The position numbers were made by a program, and so were the translations under genes. Of a stretch of DNA of 17,568 bases, positions 1 through 5,998 are shown in pieces. The stretch covers positions 1-17,568 of the forward strand of contig WQZE01000006.1 of NCBI GenBank assembly GCA_009780875.1, written 5' to 3'. Source of the stretch: Bacillota bacterium (lineage in GTDB: Bacteria; Bacillota; Clostridia; Christensenellales; Pumilibacteraceae). Within the stretch, counting starts at the first letter, position 1; every line of letters starts with the position of its first letter. Under the pieces are notes generated by a model, which made no database searches, was not told the origin of the DNA, and was given only the letters and a program-made list of their open reading frames with translations.

Positions 1-2
1 AC

Positions 3-287
3 GCTCCTATGGTGGATGTGTTGGGTGGGCTTGTGCATAGGTTTTTTTTGAGTATCCATCAAGGAGATATCGCCAAGGCACGCCTAATGATGACCGAGGC
101 ACTCAATGGCACGGTGACCGACGCGGATATTGCTGATTTTTTTGTAGGGTTTGTGGATATTGTGCCCAACAAGTTTGAGGGGGATGCAAAACCAAACTCC
201 TATTATTTTGTGGGCAATGATGGAAAATGCGAGTTGTTTGATTTTGTGGTGGAGGATGGGTTGATTGACAACATCATCTCTCGTTGA
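3..287 (+). CDS. Hypothetical protein, C-terminal fragment (5' end outside window)
   Basis: The frame is open from the left edge of the window through to a TGA at 285-287. An ATG lies at 9, but the eight bases before it contain no ribosome site, so I read this as the last ~94 codons of a longer gene rather than a complete ORF. The visible protein is soluble and acidic, with no transmembrane segment, and ends in a segment rich in F, D and V (GKCELFDFVVEDG). I do not recognise the family. It is followed by an intrinsic terminator at 323-348, so it appears to end its transcription unit. Confidence 0.6.
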   Translation, partial: APMVDVLGGLVHRFFLSIHQGDIAKARLMMTEALNGTVTDADIADFFVGFVDIVPNKFEGDAKPNSYYFVGNDGKCELFDFVVEDGLIDNIISR

Positions 288-322
288 AAATGGAAGAATT
301 TCCAATTTTTGACAGTTTGGGC

Positions 323-348
323 AAGTCAAATTAAGTTGACTTTTTTTT
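323..348 (+). terminator. Rho-independent terminator after the first gene
   Basis: AAGTCAA (323-329) pairs with TTGACTT (336-342) around a six-base loop, and the 3' arm runs straight into eight T residues. The stem has only 7 bp, but position and T-run fit an intrinsic terminator. The 3' arm also supplies the TTGACT of a possible downstream promoter. Confidence 0.6.
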
Positions 349-364
349 GGGATTGTAGTAAACT
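336..364 (+). promoter_or_regulatory. Possible sigma-A promoter for the 457-918 gene
   Basis: TTGACT at 336-341, a 17-base spacer, then TAAACT at 359-364. The -35 matches 5 of 6 and the -10 matches 4 of 6 consensus bases. The -35 lies inside the 3' arm of the preceding terminator. It is the best candidate upstream of the next gene, but the -10 is weak. Confidence 0.35.
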
Positions 365-456
365 TGAATGAGTAAATTGCTTGTGAATTTGGCAAATGTG
401 GGAATTTGTTGCAAGCGGGATTTGTGAGAGAAAAACGAACAAAAAGGGGTAATCAA

Positions 457-918
457 GTGGAGATGAAAGGGATAACGCTGGACACACGGCAAGAGGTGCT
501 TGCTCATATGCAGTCCATTTTTACAGATTATACGGGGACTTGCGAGAGGCTTGCCCAAGAATTGGAAAAAGAGATTTGTGCCAAGTTTTGTGAAGAAGAT
601 GGATGGGATGTGCTTTTTGGTCGCAAATGTATTGAGATTGCAAAATCCGATTGGCGGAGTCTCAAAGGCAATGTTTGTGTACAAGCCCGGTTTCTCAATG
701 ATGTGGGCACACGCTCCTTGGCATACAAAAAAGGGATTGTTGAGTTTTGTGCTTATGGTGCAAAATATATAGAGAACTCTCGCTTTGTGGTAGAATACGA
801 TTTTGCACAAGAGGGCGTCCTCCAAGACATTGTTGCCAACTTGACCAAATGTATGAGTCGGCACTTGGCGACCATAGAAAGCAATTTGATGGATTGCAAA
901 AGTATTTTTGTAGAGTAG
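457..918 (+). CDS. Hypothetical protein (153 aa), unknown family
   Basis: The frame could start upstream at 406. I chose the GTG at 457 because AAAAGGGG at 442-449 sits seven bases before it, a normal ribosome-site distance; an ATG at 463 is the alternative. The product is a soluble protein of about 153 residues with no signal peptide or membrane segment. Its N-terminal half looks helical (TRQEVLAHMQSIFTDYTG, then an E/K/L-rich stretch). It carries seven scattered cysteines that do not form a recognisable CxxC metal site. I cannot assign a family or function. It is flanked by terminators on both sides, so it is probably monocistronic. Confidence 0.65.
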   Translation: MEMKGITLDTRQEVLAHMQSIFTDYTGTCERLAQELEKEICAKFCEEDGWDVLFGRKCIEIAKSDWRSLKGNVCVQARFLNDVGTRSLAYKKGIVEFCAYGAKYIENSRFVVEYDFAQEGVLQDIVANLTKCMSRHLATIESNLMDCKSIFVE

Positions 919-923
919 TCAGA

Positions 924-952
924 AGCAAGGTGTCACAACCTTGCTTTTTTTT
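924..952 (+). terminator. Rho-independent terminator after the 457-918 gene
   Basis: AGCAAGG (924-930) pairs with CCTTGCT (939-945) around an eight-base loop, and the stem is followed by a run of Ts to 952. It begins six bases after the stop codon. Confidence 0.85.
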
Positions 953-1024
953 GACAAACAATCGTGAGAATGCGTAGCGTGGGGGAAAATCAGCCAAGGG
1001 TGGCTACACAAAAGAGAGGAGTAT

Positions 1025-1981
1025 ATGGAAATCATAAAACTAAAACCCGTGGGCAAAGATGCCTTGTGGGGCGGTGATAAATTGGGCAAATTGATAGGCG
1101 TAGAGGACAGGCTTGCGGAGTTGTGGCTTTTGTCTACGCACGAGGACGGGCAGAGTCTGGTCGTGGGTGGCAAGAGCGATGGTTTGACATTGACCAACGC
1201 CTTGCCCACAAGTGGTGCTCAGGCTTTGGCAAGCATTCTTGTCAAATTGATTGACGCCAAGCAAGATTTGAGCGTACAGGTGCATCCGGATGATGCCTAT
1301 GCCCAAAAAACAGGACAAGCCAATGGCAAGACCGAGGCGTGGTATATTGTGGATTGTGAGCCCAATGCCAAAATTTATTGCGGACTCAAAAGCAAAATGA
1401 CCACCCAAGAGTTTCAAGCGGTTTTGCAAAAAGGAGAACTTGTGCAAGCAATGCAAGCGTTTGATGTCAAAAAGGGGGATTGTTTTTTTATTCCTGCGGG
1501 CACCGTGCACGCCATTGGTGCGGGCTGTGTGATTTGTGAGGTGCAACAAAACAGCAATACGACCTACCGACTTTTTGATTATGGCAGAGTGGGGCAAGAT
1601 GGATTGCCAAGACCGCTCCATCTCTCGGATGGATTGCAAGTAGCCACTCTTGACAAGTACGCCAACCAAGTCGCAAGCAAAAGCCAGACAGCCAAGCAAT
1701 TGGACAAAGCCGGTGCCAAAGTGCTTGTGGATTGTGCGTATTTTGTGAGTGCTGAGATTGATACGACCAAGTGCCCACAAAATGAATTTGTGTTGCCAGC
1801 CTTGGGCACACCGCTTGCCATCACCGTAGTGAGAGGCACAGGGATGCTGTCTTATGATAGCGTGGACAATCAAGGCTTTGGATTTTTGCAATTTGGTGAC
1901 AGTTTGTGCACTGACAAAGTGACCAAGCCCATCAAGTTTTTGGGTGAGATGACCGTGCTTGTCAGCATACCCAAAGAATGA
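1025..1981 (+). CDS. manA: Mannose-6-phosphate isomerase, class I
   Basis: A zinc-dependent cytosolic isomerase interconverting mannose-6-phosphate and fructose-6-phosphate, either to use mannose or to supply mannose for glycans. The N-terminus (LKPVGKDALWGGDKL) is the typical class I opening. The metal-site motifs are present: QVHPDD at 85-90 (His87), KTEAWY at 102-107 (Glu104) and PAGTVHAIG at 157-165 (His162). The catalytic-arginine region YRLFDYGR is at 181-188. At 318 residues it has the length of the compact bacterial cupin form. The ATG at 1025 follows GAGAGGAG a few bases upstream. It is preceded by a terminator and followed by a strong palindrome, so it is probably a single-gene unit. 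I saw no convincing -10 before it. Confidence 0.93.
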   Translation: MEIIKLKPVGKDALWGGDKLGKLIGVEDRLAELWLLSTHEDGQSLVVGGKSDGLTLTNALPTSGAQALASILVKLIDAKQDLSVQVHPDDAYAQKTGQANGKTEAWYIVDCEPNAKIYCGLKSKMTTQEFQAVLQKGELVQAMQAFDVKKGDCFFIPAGTVHAIGAGCVICEVQQNSNTTYRLFDYGRVGQDGLPRPLHLSDGLQVATLDKYANQVASKSQTAKQLDKAGAKVLVDCAYFVSAEIDTTKCPQNEFVLPALGTPLAITVVRGTGMLSYDSVDNQGFGFLQFGDSLCTDKVTKPIKFLGEMTVLVSIPKE

Positions 1982-1987
1982 ACGGAG

Positions 1988-2026
1988 AAGTATTTTTGAA
2001 AAATATAAAATTTTTCAAAAATACTT
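1988..2026. repeat. 17-bp perfect palindrome overlapping the -35 of the first cassette promoter
   Basis: AAGTATTTTTGAAAAAT (1988-2004) and its exact reverse complement (2010-2026) are separated by ATAAA. The right arm ends in TT, which forms the first two bases of the TTGACA -35 box. There is no T-run after it, so it is not a standard terminator for manA. It could serve as an operator for the cassette, a transcription boundary, or both. Confidence 0.8.
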
Positions 2027-2053
2027 GACAAAAACAAATATATGTGATATAAT
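2025..2053 (+). promoter_or_regulatory. Consensus extended -10 sigma-A promoter, cassette 1
   Basis: TTGACA at 2025-2030, a 17-base spacer, TATAAT at 2048-2053, with TG one base before the -10. Both boxes are perfect. An 18-base stretch ending in the -10 (AAATATATGTGATATAAT) is identical in the cassette 2 promoter. Predicted transcription start is near 2060, giving an untranslated leader of about 160 bases. Confidence 0.85.
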
Positions 2054-2059
2054 CATACA

Positions 2060-2221
2060 GAGATGTAAGATTGTGCCTTGCAGGTACATTTTTGTATACA
2101 TACCAAAGAAAAAGCAAGGGAACAAATCTCTTGCAAATGACAAAACATAAATTATCAAAAAACCTAGTTAGATCTTTTTTAGATTTGACGGCAAAAAGCG
2201 GTCAAACGAGGAGGATAAAAA
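2060..2221 (+). promoter_or_regulatory. Structured 5' leader of cassette 1
   Basis: The leader can form a hairpin GCAAGGGA (2114-2121) with TCTCTTGC (2127-2134), one G-U pair and a five-base loop. The same GCAAGG could instead pair with CCTTGC at 2076-2081, so two folds compete. A second hairpin, TTTGAC (2184-2189) with GTCAAA (2201-2206), ends just before the ribosome site GAGGAGG at 2208-2214. It matches no riboswitch class I know. A role in post-initiation control is inferred. Confidence 0.45.
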
Positions 2222-2887
2222 ATGAAAAGATTTTTGAAAGAAAACCAAAACGGGGTTGCAAACAAAACTCCGCCGGCAAAGCACTTTGCAAAAGTTGCAA
2301 TAGCACTACTTTTGTTGTGTTGTCTTTGTGTGGCATCCGTGGGGGTTGCACTTGCCCCGACGTACCAGAATGCGACGATACAAAGTGCGGGCGTGCAGAG
2401 TGCGGGTATGTACACACAAGACAAAGAGGTCAAGTATACACATATAAAAAGGGTTAATTTTGAGACCTGGTATATCAACTATAACAATGGAATCTCGGGT
2501 AATGTTTATATAAGGACGGAAGTAAATTTTACTTTTACTAGTGGCGGAACAGTTTTGGATGGCGAGATATTGTCTCACGATATTTTGCAAACTCCCACAA
2601 GTGTTACGGTTTTGGGGGAGAGTCAATCTGAGTCAGATTCAAGAGAGTTTTCGTTTGGCAGTATGTCGGTCAGTTGGTTGACGCTGCAAGTGATTGCCTC
2701 CCTAAAAGTAGAGTCTTTGTCAGACAACAAGTTTCATTTTTATTACTGGGTATATTTGGATAGAGGACCCGGTGGGATTAGGGTTTCTACTTTTGATGCT
2801 TATGTTTCGCAGACGGAGGATGGAAAGGATGTGGATTTTTCGGACTTTACAGAGAACTTGATATCAGATTCAGGCATAGCAAGATAG
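2222..2887 (+). CDS. Exported small protein of unrecognised family, cassette 1
   Basis: A 221-residue protein with a basic N-terminus and a hydrophobic segment at about 25-43, followed by ALA at 43-45. It is therefore a signal peptide or a single membrane anchor. The rest is an extracytoplasmic, probably beta-rich domain. It is a paralog of the product at 5337-5936. Shared features are WYxNY at 83-87, a VxFTF stretch at 101-105, DRGPGG at 180-185 and the C-terminal tail ISDSGIAR at 214-221. The start is the ATG seven bases after GAGGAGG. It lies directly before the fused ABC transporter, with a hairpin between the genes. I do not recognise the family. It could be a transport substrate, an extracellular adaptor or a sensor; nothing in the sequence decides among these. 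Confidence 0.8.
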   Translation: MKRFLKENQNGVANKTPPAKHFAKVAIALLLLCCLCVASVGVALAPTYQNATIQSAGVQSAGMYTQDKEVKYTHIKRVNFETWYINYNNGISGNVYIRTEVNFTFTSGGTVLDGEILSHDILQTPTSVTVLGESQSESDSREFSFGSMSVSWLTLQVIASLKVESLSDNKFHFYYWVYLDRGPGGIRVSTFDAYVSQTEDGKDVDFSDFTENLISDSGIAR

Positions 2888-2900
2888 GCAATCAATCACA

Positions 2901-2941
2901 AAACTATATGTACAGCATATAAAAGGCTGTGCATATAGTTT
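2901..2941 (+). promoter_or_regulatory. Intercistronic hairpin, cassette 1
   Basis: AAACTATATGTACAGC (2901-2916) pairs with GCTGTGCATATAGTTT (2926-2941) as a 16-bp stem with one G-U pair and a nine-base loop, followed by ATTTTACTTT. It ends 20 bases before the transporter start. It is likely an attenuator or mRNA stability element that sets the ratio of the two proteins. Confidence 0.65.
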
Positions 2942-2961
2942 ATTTTACTTTGGAGGGGATG

Positions 2962-5139
2962 ATGGTAACCATCAAAAACTTGACAAAAAAATACAAGAGT
3001 GCGACGGGTGCGGTGGTGGCTGCGTTGGATGGCATTGATTTGGAGTTGCCTGCTAGTGGGCTGGTTGCCATTTGTGGAAAGTCTGGGTCGGGCAAAACTA
3101 CGCTTGTCAATTGTTTGGCTGGCATTGACAAATTTGAGGGTCAGATTGTGGTAGATGGTTGCGATTTGGGTCAGGCGAGCGGGTCTAGACTGGATGCGTA
3201 TCGCAATGGTCAAATTGGGCTCATTTTTCAGGATTACAATTTGGTGGATGTGCTGAGTTGCAAAAAGAACATTGAACTCAGTTTTGCACTGCAAGGTCGC
3301 ACAGCAAGTGAGCAAGCCGTGGAGGACTTGCTTGTGCAGGTGGGACTGAGCAAGGAGTACGGACAAAGGCGAACCAATGAGTTGTCGGGCGGAGAAAAGC
3401 AACGGGTGGCAGTGGCAAGGACGCTTGCTAAGGATTGCAAAATCATTTTGGCGGATGAGCCCACGGGCAACCTTGATACCAAAACCAGTCAACAAATCTT
3501 TGAACTTTTGTACAAGATATCGCAAGAGCGATTGGTGGTGGTCATCACGCACGATAGAGAGAGTGCAGACAAGTATACGACAAGGGTGATAGAACTTGCC
3601 GATGGAAAGATGATTGGGGACAGGTCACAACTCATAAACGACGAGAATAGTGAAAGCGATTTGGTGGCCGTGGAGAGCAAGGGGGAGAAAGTTTGTGTCA
3701 GTGTGTCTACCGTCAAGCGTGCCAAGTCGTTGCCATTGCAATACAGTGTGTTGTTTGGCTTCAAAATCCTTTTGCAAAAGGTATTGAGACTTGTGCATAT
3801 TACGGTTTTTCCGATTATGTCAATGATAGTCTTTGGTTTGGCACTGAGTACACTTTTTTTTGATATCCAAGCGGCAAGAATCCAAGACTGGACCGATAGG
3901 GGTGTGCAGGGAATCCTTTTGAAGGCTGGATACGACCCAACAACAAAAACAAGCCAAACGATAGATTTGGATAAAATGAGGGAACGGACGGTTGCGTATC
4001 CCATCATACAGATTCCTATCTCTTTGAGCCCATCCAATGTATATGGGGCTGGGGATTATTTTCGTGATTGGAGTAGTCAGACGGTTGCAATAGCAGAAAA
4101 CAAGGAAGGATTTTTGGTTGGGGAAAATGGACTTTCAACAGTGCTTTTGGAAGACGGAGAACAACTTGCACTGCAAACGGGCAGACTGCCCGCCAATGTC
4201 AATGAAATTGCTATCACCAATGTGATTTGGCATTATTTGCAGACATTTGGGTTCACTACTCGGGGGCAGTGGGGTGGTTTAACCACGGTGCTTCCACAAT
4301 CTATTCAAGAGATGGAGGATTACGAGTTTTTTGGGAATTATTATGAGAATCCAGACGACATTGAGACGGGTGTGGTTTTGAACCCAGTATACAGGCACAC
4401 TTTTAAAGTGGTAGGTGTGGTGGAGACGGGTATCCGACCGCAAGAATTTTATGATGTGGATACCAAAGATGCCCCACGCAAGCGAGTGGATTTGGTGGGG
4501 CCTGAGGATATATATTATAGCCTCAGAGATACTGCGGCGTTTATGTGTTTTGCTAGCAAACAGTACCTCCAAGTGGCTGAGGAACAGCATTTGTTTACGC
4601 AATATGCGTGGAACAAGTACGACGAACACAAAATGCAAAAAGTATGGATACAATCCAGCGGGGACTTGGAGACCGACAAGGCGTTGACCAAAGATTATAG
4701 GATTGCAAGCACGAGTCCGCTTTATGATGTCATCCAGCATTTGGTGGAGACGGCTACGCCTGCGGCGATTGCGGTGTCTATATTGTTTTTGGTATTTGTG
4801 TCACTGTCTATTACTAGTTTTGTGTTTGACTCCATTCAGAGCAACAAAAAACTGATAGGCACTTTGCGGTCTATGGGCGTCAAGCAGCGGAGCATAGTGT
4901 CCATTTTTGCGAGTGAGAGCGGGTTGATTGCTTTGGTGATTGGGGCGATAGGGTGTGCGTTGTTGCCGTTTATGGTTCCTACGCTTGGCATATTGTTTTT
5001 CCCAAGCATTGCCTTTGTTTTGAGCCCGTTTGTATACCTGTCCATTTTTGGCGTGATTGCACTGTCCACCACGCTTGCCATCGCAGGGCCGCTCATCAAG
5101 CACAGCAGGACACCCATTGTCAATATTATCAAGCGGTGA
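2962..5139 (+). CDS. ABC transporter, fused ATPase and FtsX/MacB-like permease, cassette 1
   Basis: A membrane protein of about 725 residues that carries both ABC domains, so it probably works as a homodimer. The N-terminal ATPase has Walker A GKSGSGKTT (39-47), Q-loop Q90, signature LSGGE (141-145), Walker B IILADEP (161-167) and H-loop H197. One membrane segment follows (about 278-300), then an extracytoplasmic domain of nearly 300 residues, then three C-terminal segments: the MacB/FtsX four-helix layout. Such mechanotransmitting transporters export peptides or toxins, or signal to the envelope; the substrate here is unknown. I chose the ATG at 2962 because GGAGG at 2952-2956 is five bases upstream; ATG 2959 is possible. 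The last 143 residues are identical to the cassette 2 transporter. No membrane-fusion partner is encoded nearby, unlike YknX/MacA systems. Confidence 0.92.
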   Translation: MVTIKNLTKKYKSATGAVVAALDGIDLELPASGLVAICGKSGSGKTTLVNCLAGIDKFEGQIVVDGCDLGQASGSRLDAYRNGQIGLIFQDYNLVDVLSCKKNIELSFALQGRTASEQAVEDLLVQVGLSKEYGQRRTNELSGGEKQRVAVARTLAKDCKIILADEPTGNLDTKTSQQIFELLYKISQERLVVVITHDRESADKYTTRVIELADGKMIGDRSQLINDENSESDLVAVESKGEKVCVSVSTVKRAKSLPLQYSVLFGFKILLQKVLRLVHITVFPIMSMIVFGLALSTLFFDIQAARIQDWTDRGVQGILLKAGYDPTTKTSQTIDLDKMRERTVAYPIIQIPISLSPSNVYGAGDYFRDWSSQTVAIAENKEGFLVGENGLSTVLLEDGEQLALQTGRLPANVNEIAITNVIWHYLQTFGFTTRGQWGGLTTVLPQSIQEMEDYEFFGNYYENPDDIETGVVLNPVYRHTFKVVGVVETGIRPQEFYDVDTKDAPRKRVDLVGPEDIYYSLRDTAAFMCFASKQYLQVAEEQHLFTQYAWNKYDEHKMQKVWIQSSGDLETDKALTKDYRIASTSPLYDVIQHLVETATPAAIAVSILFLVFVSLSITSFVFDSIQSNKKLIGTLRSMGVKQRSIVSIFASESGLIALVIGAIGCALLPFMVPTLGILFFPSIAFVLSPFVYLSIFGVIALSTTLAIAGPLIKHSRTPIVNIIKR

Positions 5140-5140
5140 G
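4654..5140 (+). repeat. Near-identical direct repeat, copy 1 (3' end of the transporter gene)
   Basis: Matches 7664-8150 with an offset of 3010 bases. From 4708 to the stop codon, by-eye comparison shows about ten differences in 429 bases, all synonymous. Similarity drops sharply right after the stop codon and falls off upstream. Confidence 0.9.
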
Positions 5141-5181
5141 CCGTTGTGTTTCAAACAATCTAAATTTTTTGAAAATTATGC

Positions 5182-5210
5182 TTGACAATAAAAAATATAT
5201 GTGATATAAT
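5182..5210 (+). promoter_or_regulatory. Consensus extended -10 sigma-A promoter, cassette 2
   Basis: TTGACA at 5182-5187, 17-base spacer, TATAAT at 5205-5210, with TG one base before the -10. The 18 bases ending in the -10 are identical to those of cassette 1. Upstream is an A/T-rich stretch with a weaker dyad (TTTCAAA 5149-5155 with TTTGAAA 5168-5174) in place of the 17-bp palindrome. No strong terminator separates it from the preceding transporter gene. Confidence 0.85.
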
Positions 5211-5216
5211 ATAAAA

Positions 5217-5336
5217 AGATAGTATGCAAAGGTCTCATACAGTAGATTCTTTGCATATATATACAAAAGAGGAGAATTTTGAATGGGTAAACAAATTGTA
5301 GCGTTTTGACAGGAGGCGTCAAAACAAGGAGTTAAT
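5217..5336 (+). promoter_or_regulatory. Structured 5' leader of cassette 2
   Basis: A leader of about 120 bases. TATGCAAAG (5223-5231) pairs perfectly with CTTTGCATA (5249-5257) around a 17-base loop. A short ORF follows at 5283-5309. Then GTTTTGAC (5303-5310) pairs perfectly with GTCAAAAC (5318-5325), with AGGAGGC as the loop. The working ribosome site AAGGAG (5326-5331) lies directly after this hairpin. The equivalent hairpin sits in the same place before the cassette 1 gene. Confidence 0.55.
5283..5309 (+). CDS. Putative 8-residue leader peptide (MGKQIVAF)
   Basis: ATG at 5283 is preceded at eight bases by AGAGGAG (5268-5274), a strong ribosome site that serves no other start. The frame runs eight codons to a TGA at 5307-5309. 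That stop lies inside the 5' arm of the hairpin 5303-5325, so ribosomes finishing the peptide would be expected to disturb the hairpin next to the start of the exported-protein gene. No counterpart with a good ribosome site was found in the cassette 1 leader. The signals are clear in the sequence, but translation and regulatory effect are inferred. Confidence 0.45.
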   Translation: MGKQIVAF

Positions 5337-5936
5337 ATGAATAAAGAAATAAAAAGTAAACCGTTGTTTTTGAAAGGTCGCAAATATCTTTTGGTAGCCC
5401 TGAGTTTGTGTTTTTTGATGGTTTTTGCAATGATGAGTCTTGGGGCAACCCGTCCTTTTGAGGGAGAGGATACGAGTGACAAGATAGACAGCAGGGCATT
5501 TAGCAAGCAGTTCACTGTCAAAGTGTGGTACGACAACTATGCAATAGGACATGTGGGCGATTATTATGTGTTGACAAATGTTAGTTTTACATTTGATATA
5601 GACCACACCCCATCATCGGCAAGTATTTTGGACCATTATTTTTCATTGAAACCGGATCAAGCACCTGCACCCAAACAAGAAGAACAAGGGCCTAGTACGA
5701 GAGTGGTTACTTTGGCACAACAACGCTTGGGCATATATAGTTTGACCATTACCGCCAATGTGACAACTTCATCAAGTAGCACAACGGAAATGAACTTTTT
5801 TTACTATATCAATGTGGATAGAGGATTGGGGGGCGTACTCATTTATAGAGAAGATTACTCCGTGGATAGTGACAGCAAACAGGACCCTAAATATTTGGGA
5901 AAAACCATTATTTCAGATACTGGTGTAGGTAGATAA
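5337..5936 (+). CDS. Exported small protein of unrecognised family, cassette 2
   Basis: A 199-residue paralog of the protein at 2222-2887. It has a basic N-terminus, a hydrophobic segment at about 17-37 ending in SLGA before TRP, and an extracytoplasmic domain. Conserved positions are WYDNY (64-68), VSFTF (82-86), DRGLGG (161-166) and the tail ISDTGVGR (192-199). A proline- and glutamine-containing insert at about 105-120 and a Ser/Thr-rich stretch at 143-150 are not shared. The ATG follows AAGGAG by five bases. The full-length proteins are only weakly similar, whereas the motifs and tail are kept, which suggests functional constraint on those parts. Function unknown; linked to the adjacent transporter by position. 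Confidence 0.8.
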   Translation: MNKEIKSKPLFLKGRKYLLVALSLCFLMVFAMMSLGATRPFEGEDTSDKIDSRAFSKQFTVKVWYDNYAIGHVGDYYVLTNVSFTFDIDHTPSSASILDHYFSLKPDQAPAPKQEEQGPSTRVVTLAQQRLGIYSLTITANVTTSSSSTTEMNFFYYINVDRGLGGVLIYREDYSVDSDSKQDPKYLGKTIISDTGVGR

Positions 5937-5940
5937 CATA

Positions 5941-5980
5941 CAAAAAATAGGTTGTTTGTGAAATAACAATCTATTTTTTG
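5941..5980 (+). promoter_or_regulatory. Intercistronic hairpin, cassette 2
   Basis: CAAAAAATAGGTTGTT (5941-5956) pairs with AACAATCTATTTTTTG (5965-5980) as a 16-bp stem with a single G-U pair and an eight-base loop. The T-run lies inside the 3' arm, like a weak terminator. It starts four bases after the stop codon and ends 18 bases before the transporter ATG. The geometry matches 2901-2941 while the sequence is unrelated. Confidence 0.65.
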
Positions 5981-5998
5981 TTATGGGAGAGGCAAGAT

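Noticed and set aside
1040..1891. 283-codon minus-strand ORF opposite manA
   Set aside because: Antisense to a well-supported gene, no ribosome site and no family resemblance.
2071..2457. 128-codon plus-strand ORF overlapping the cassette 1 leader and small gene
   Set aside because: It runs out of frame through the exported-protein gene and its first start has no ribosome site. An AAGGGA before a TTG at 2131 is buried in a hairpin, so I do not call a leader peptide here.
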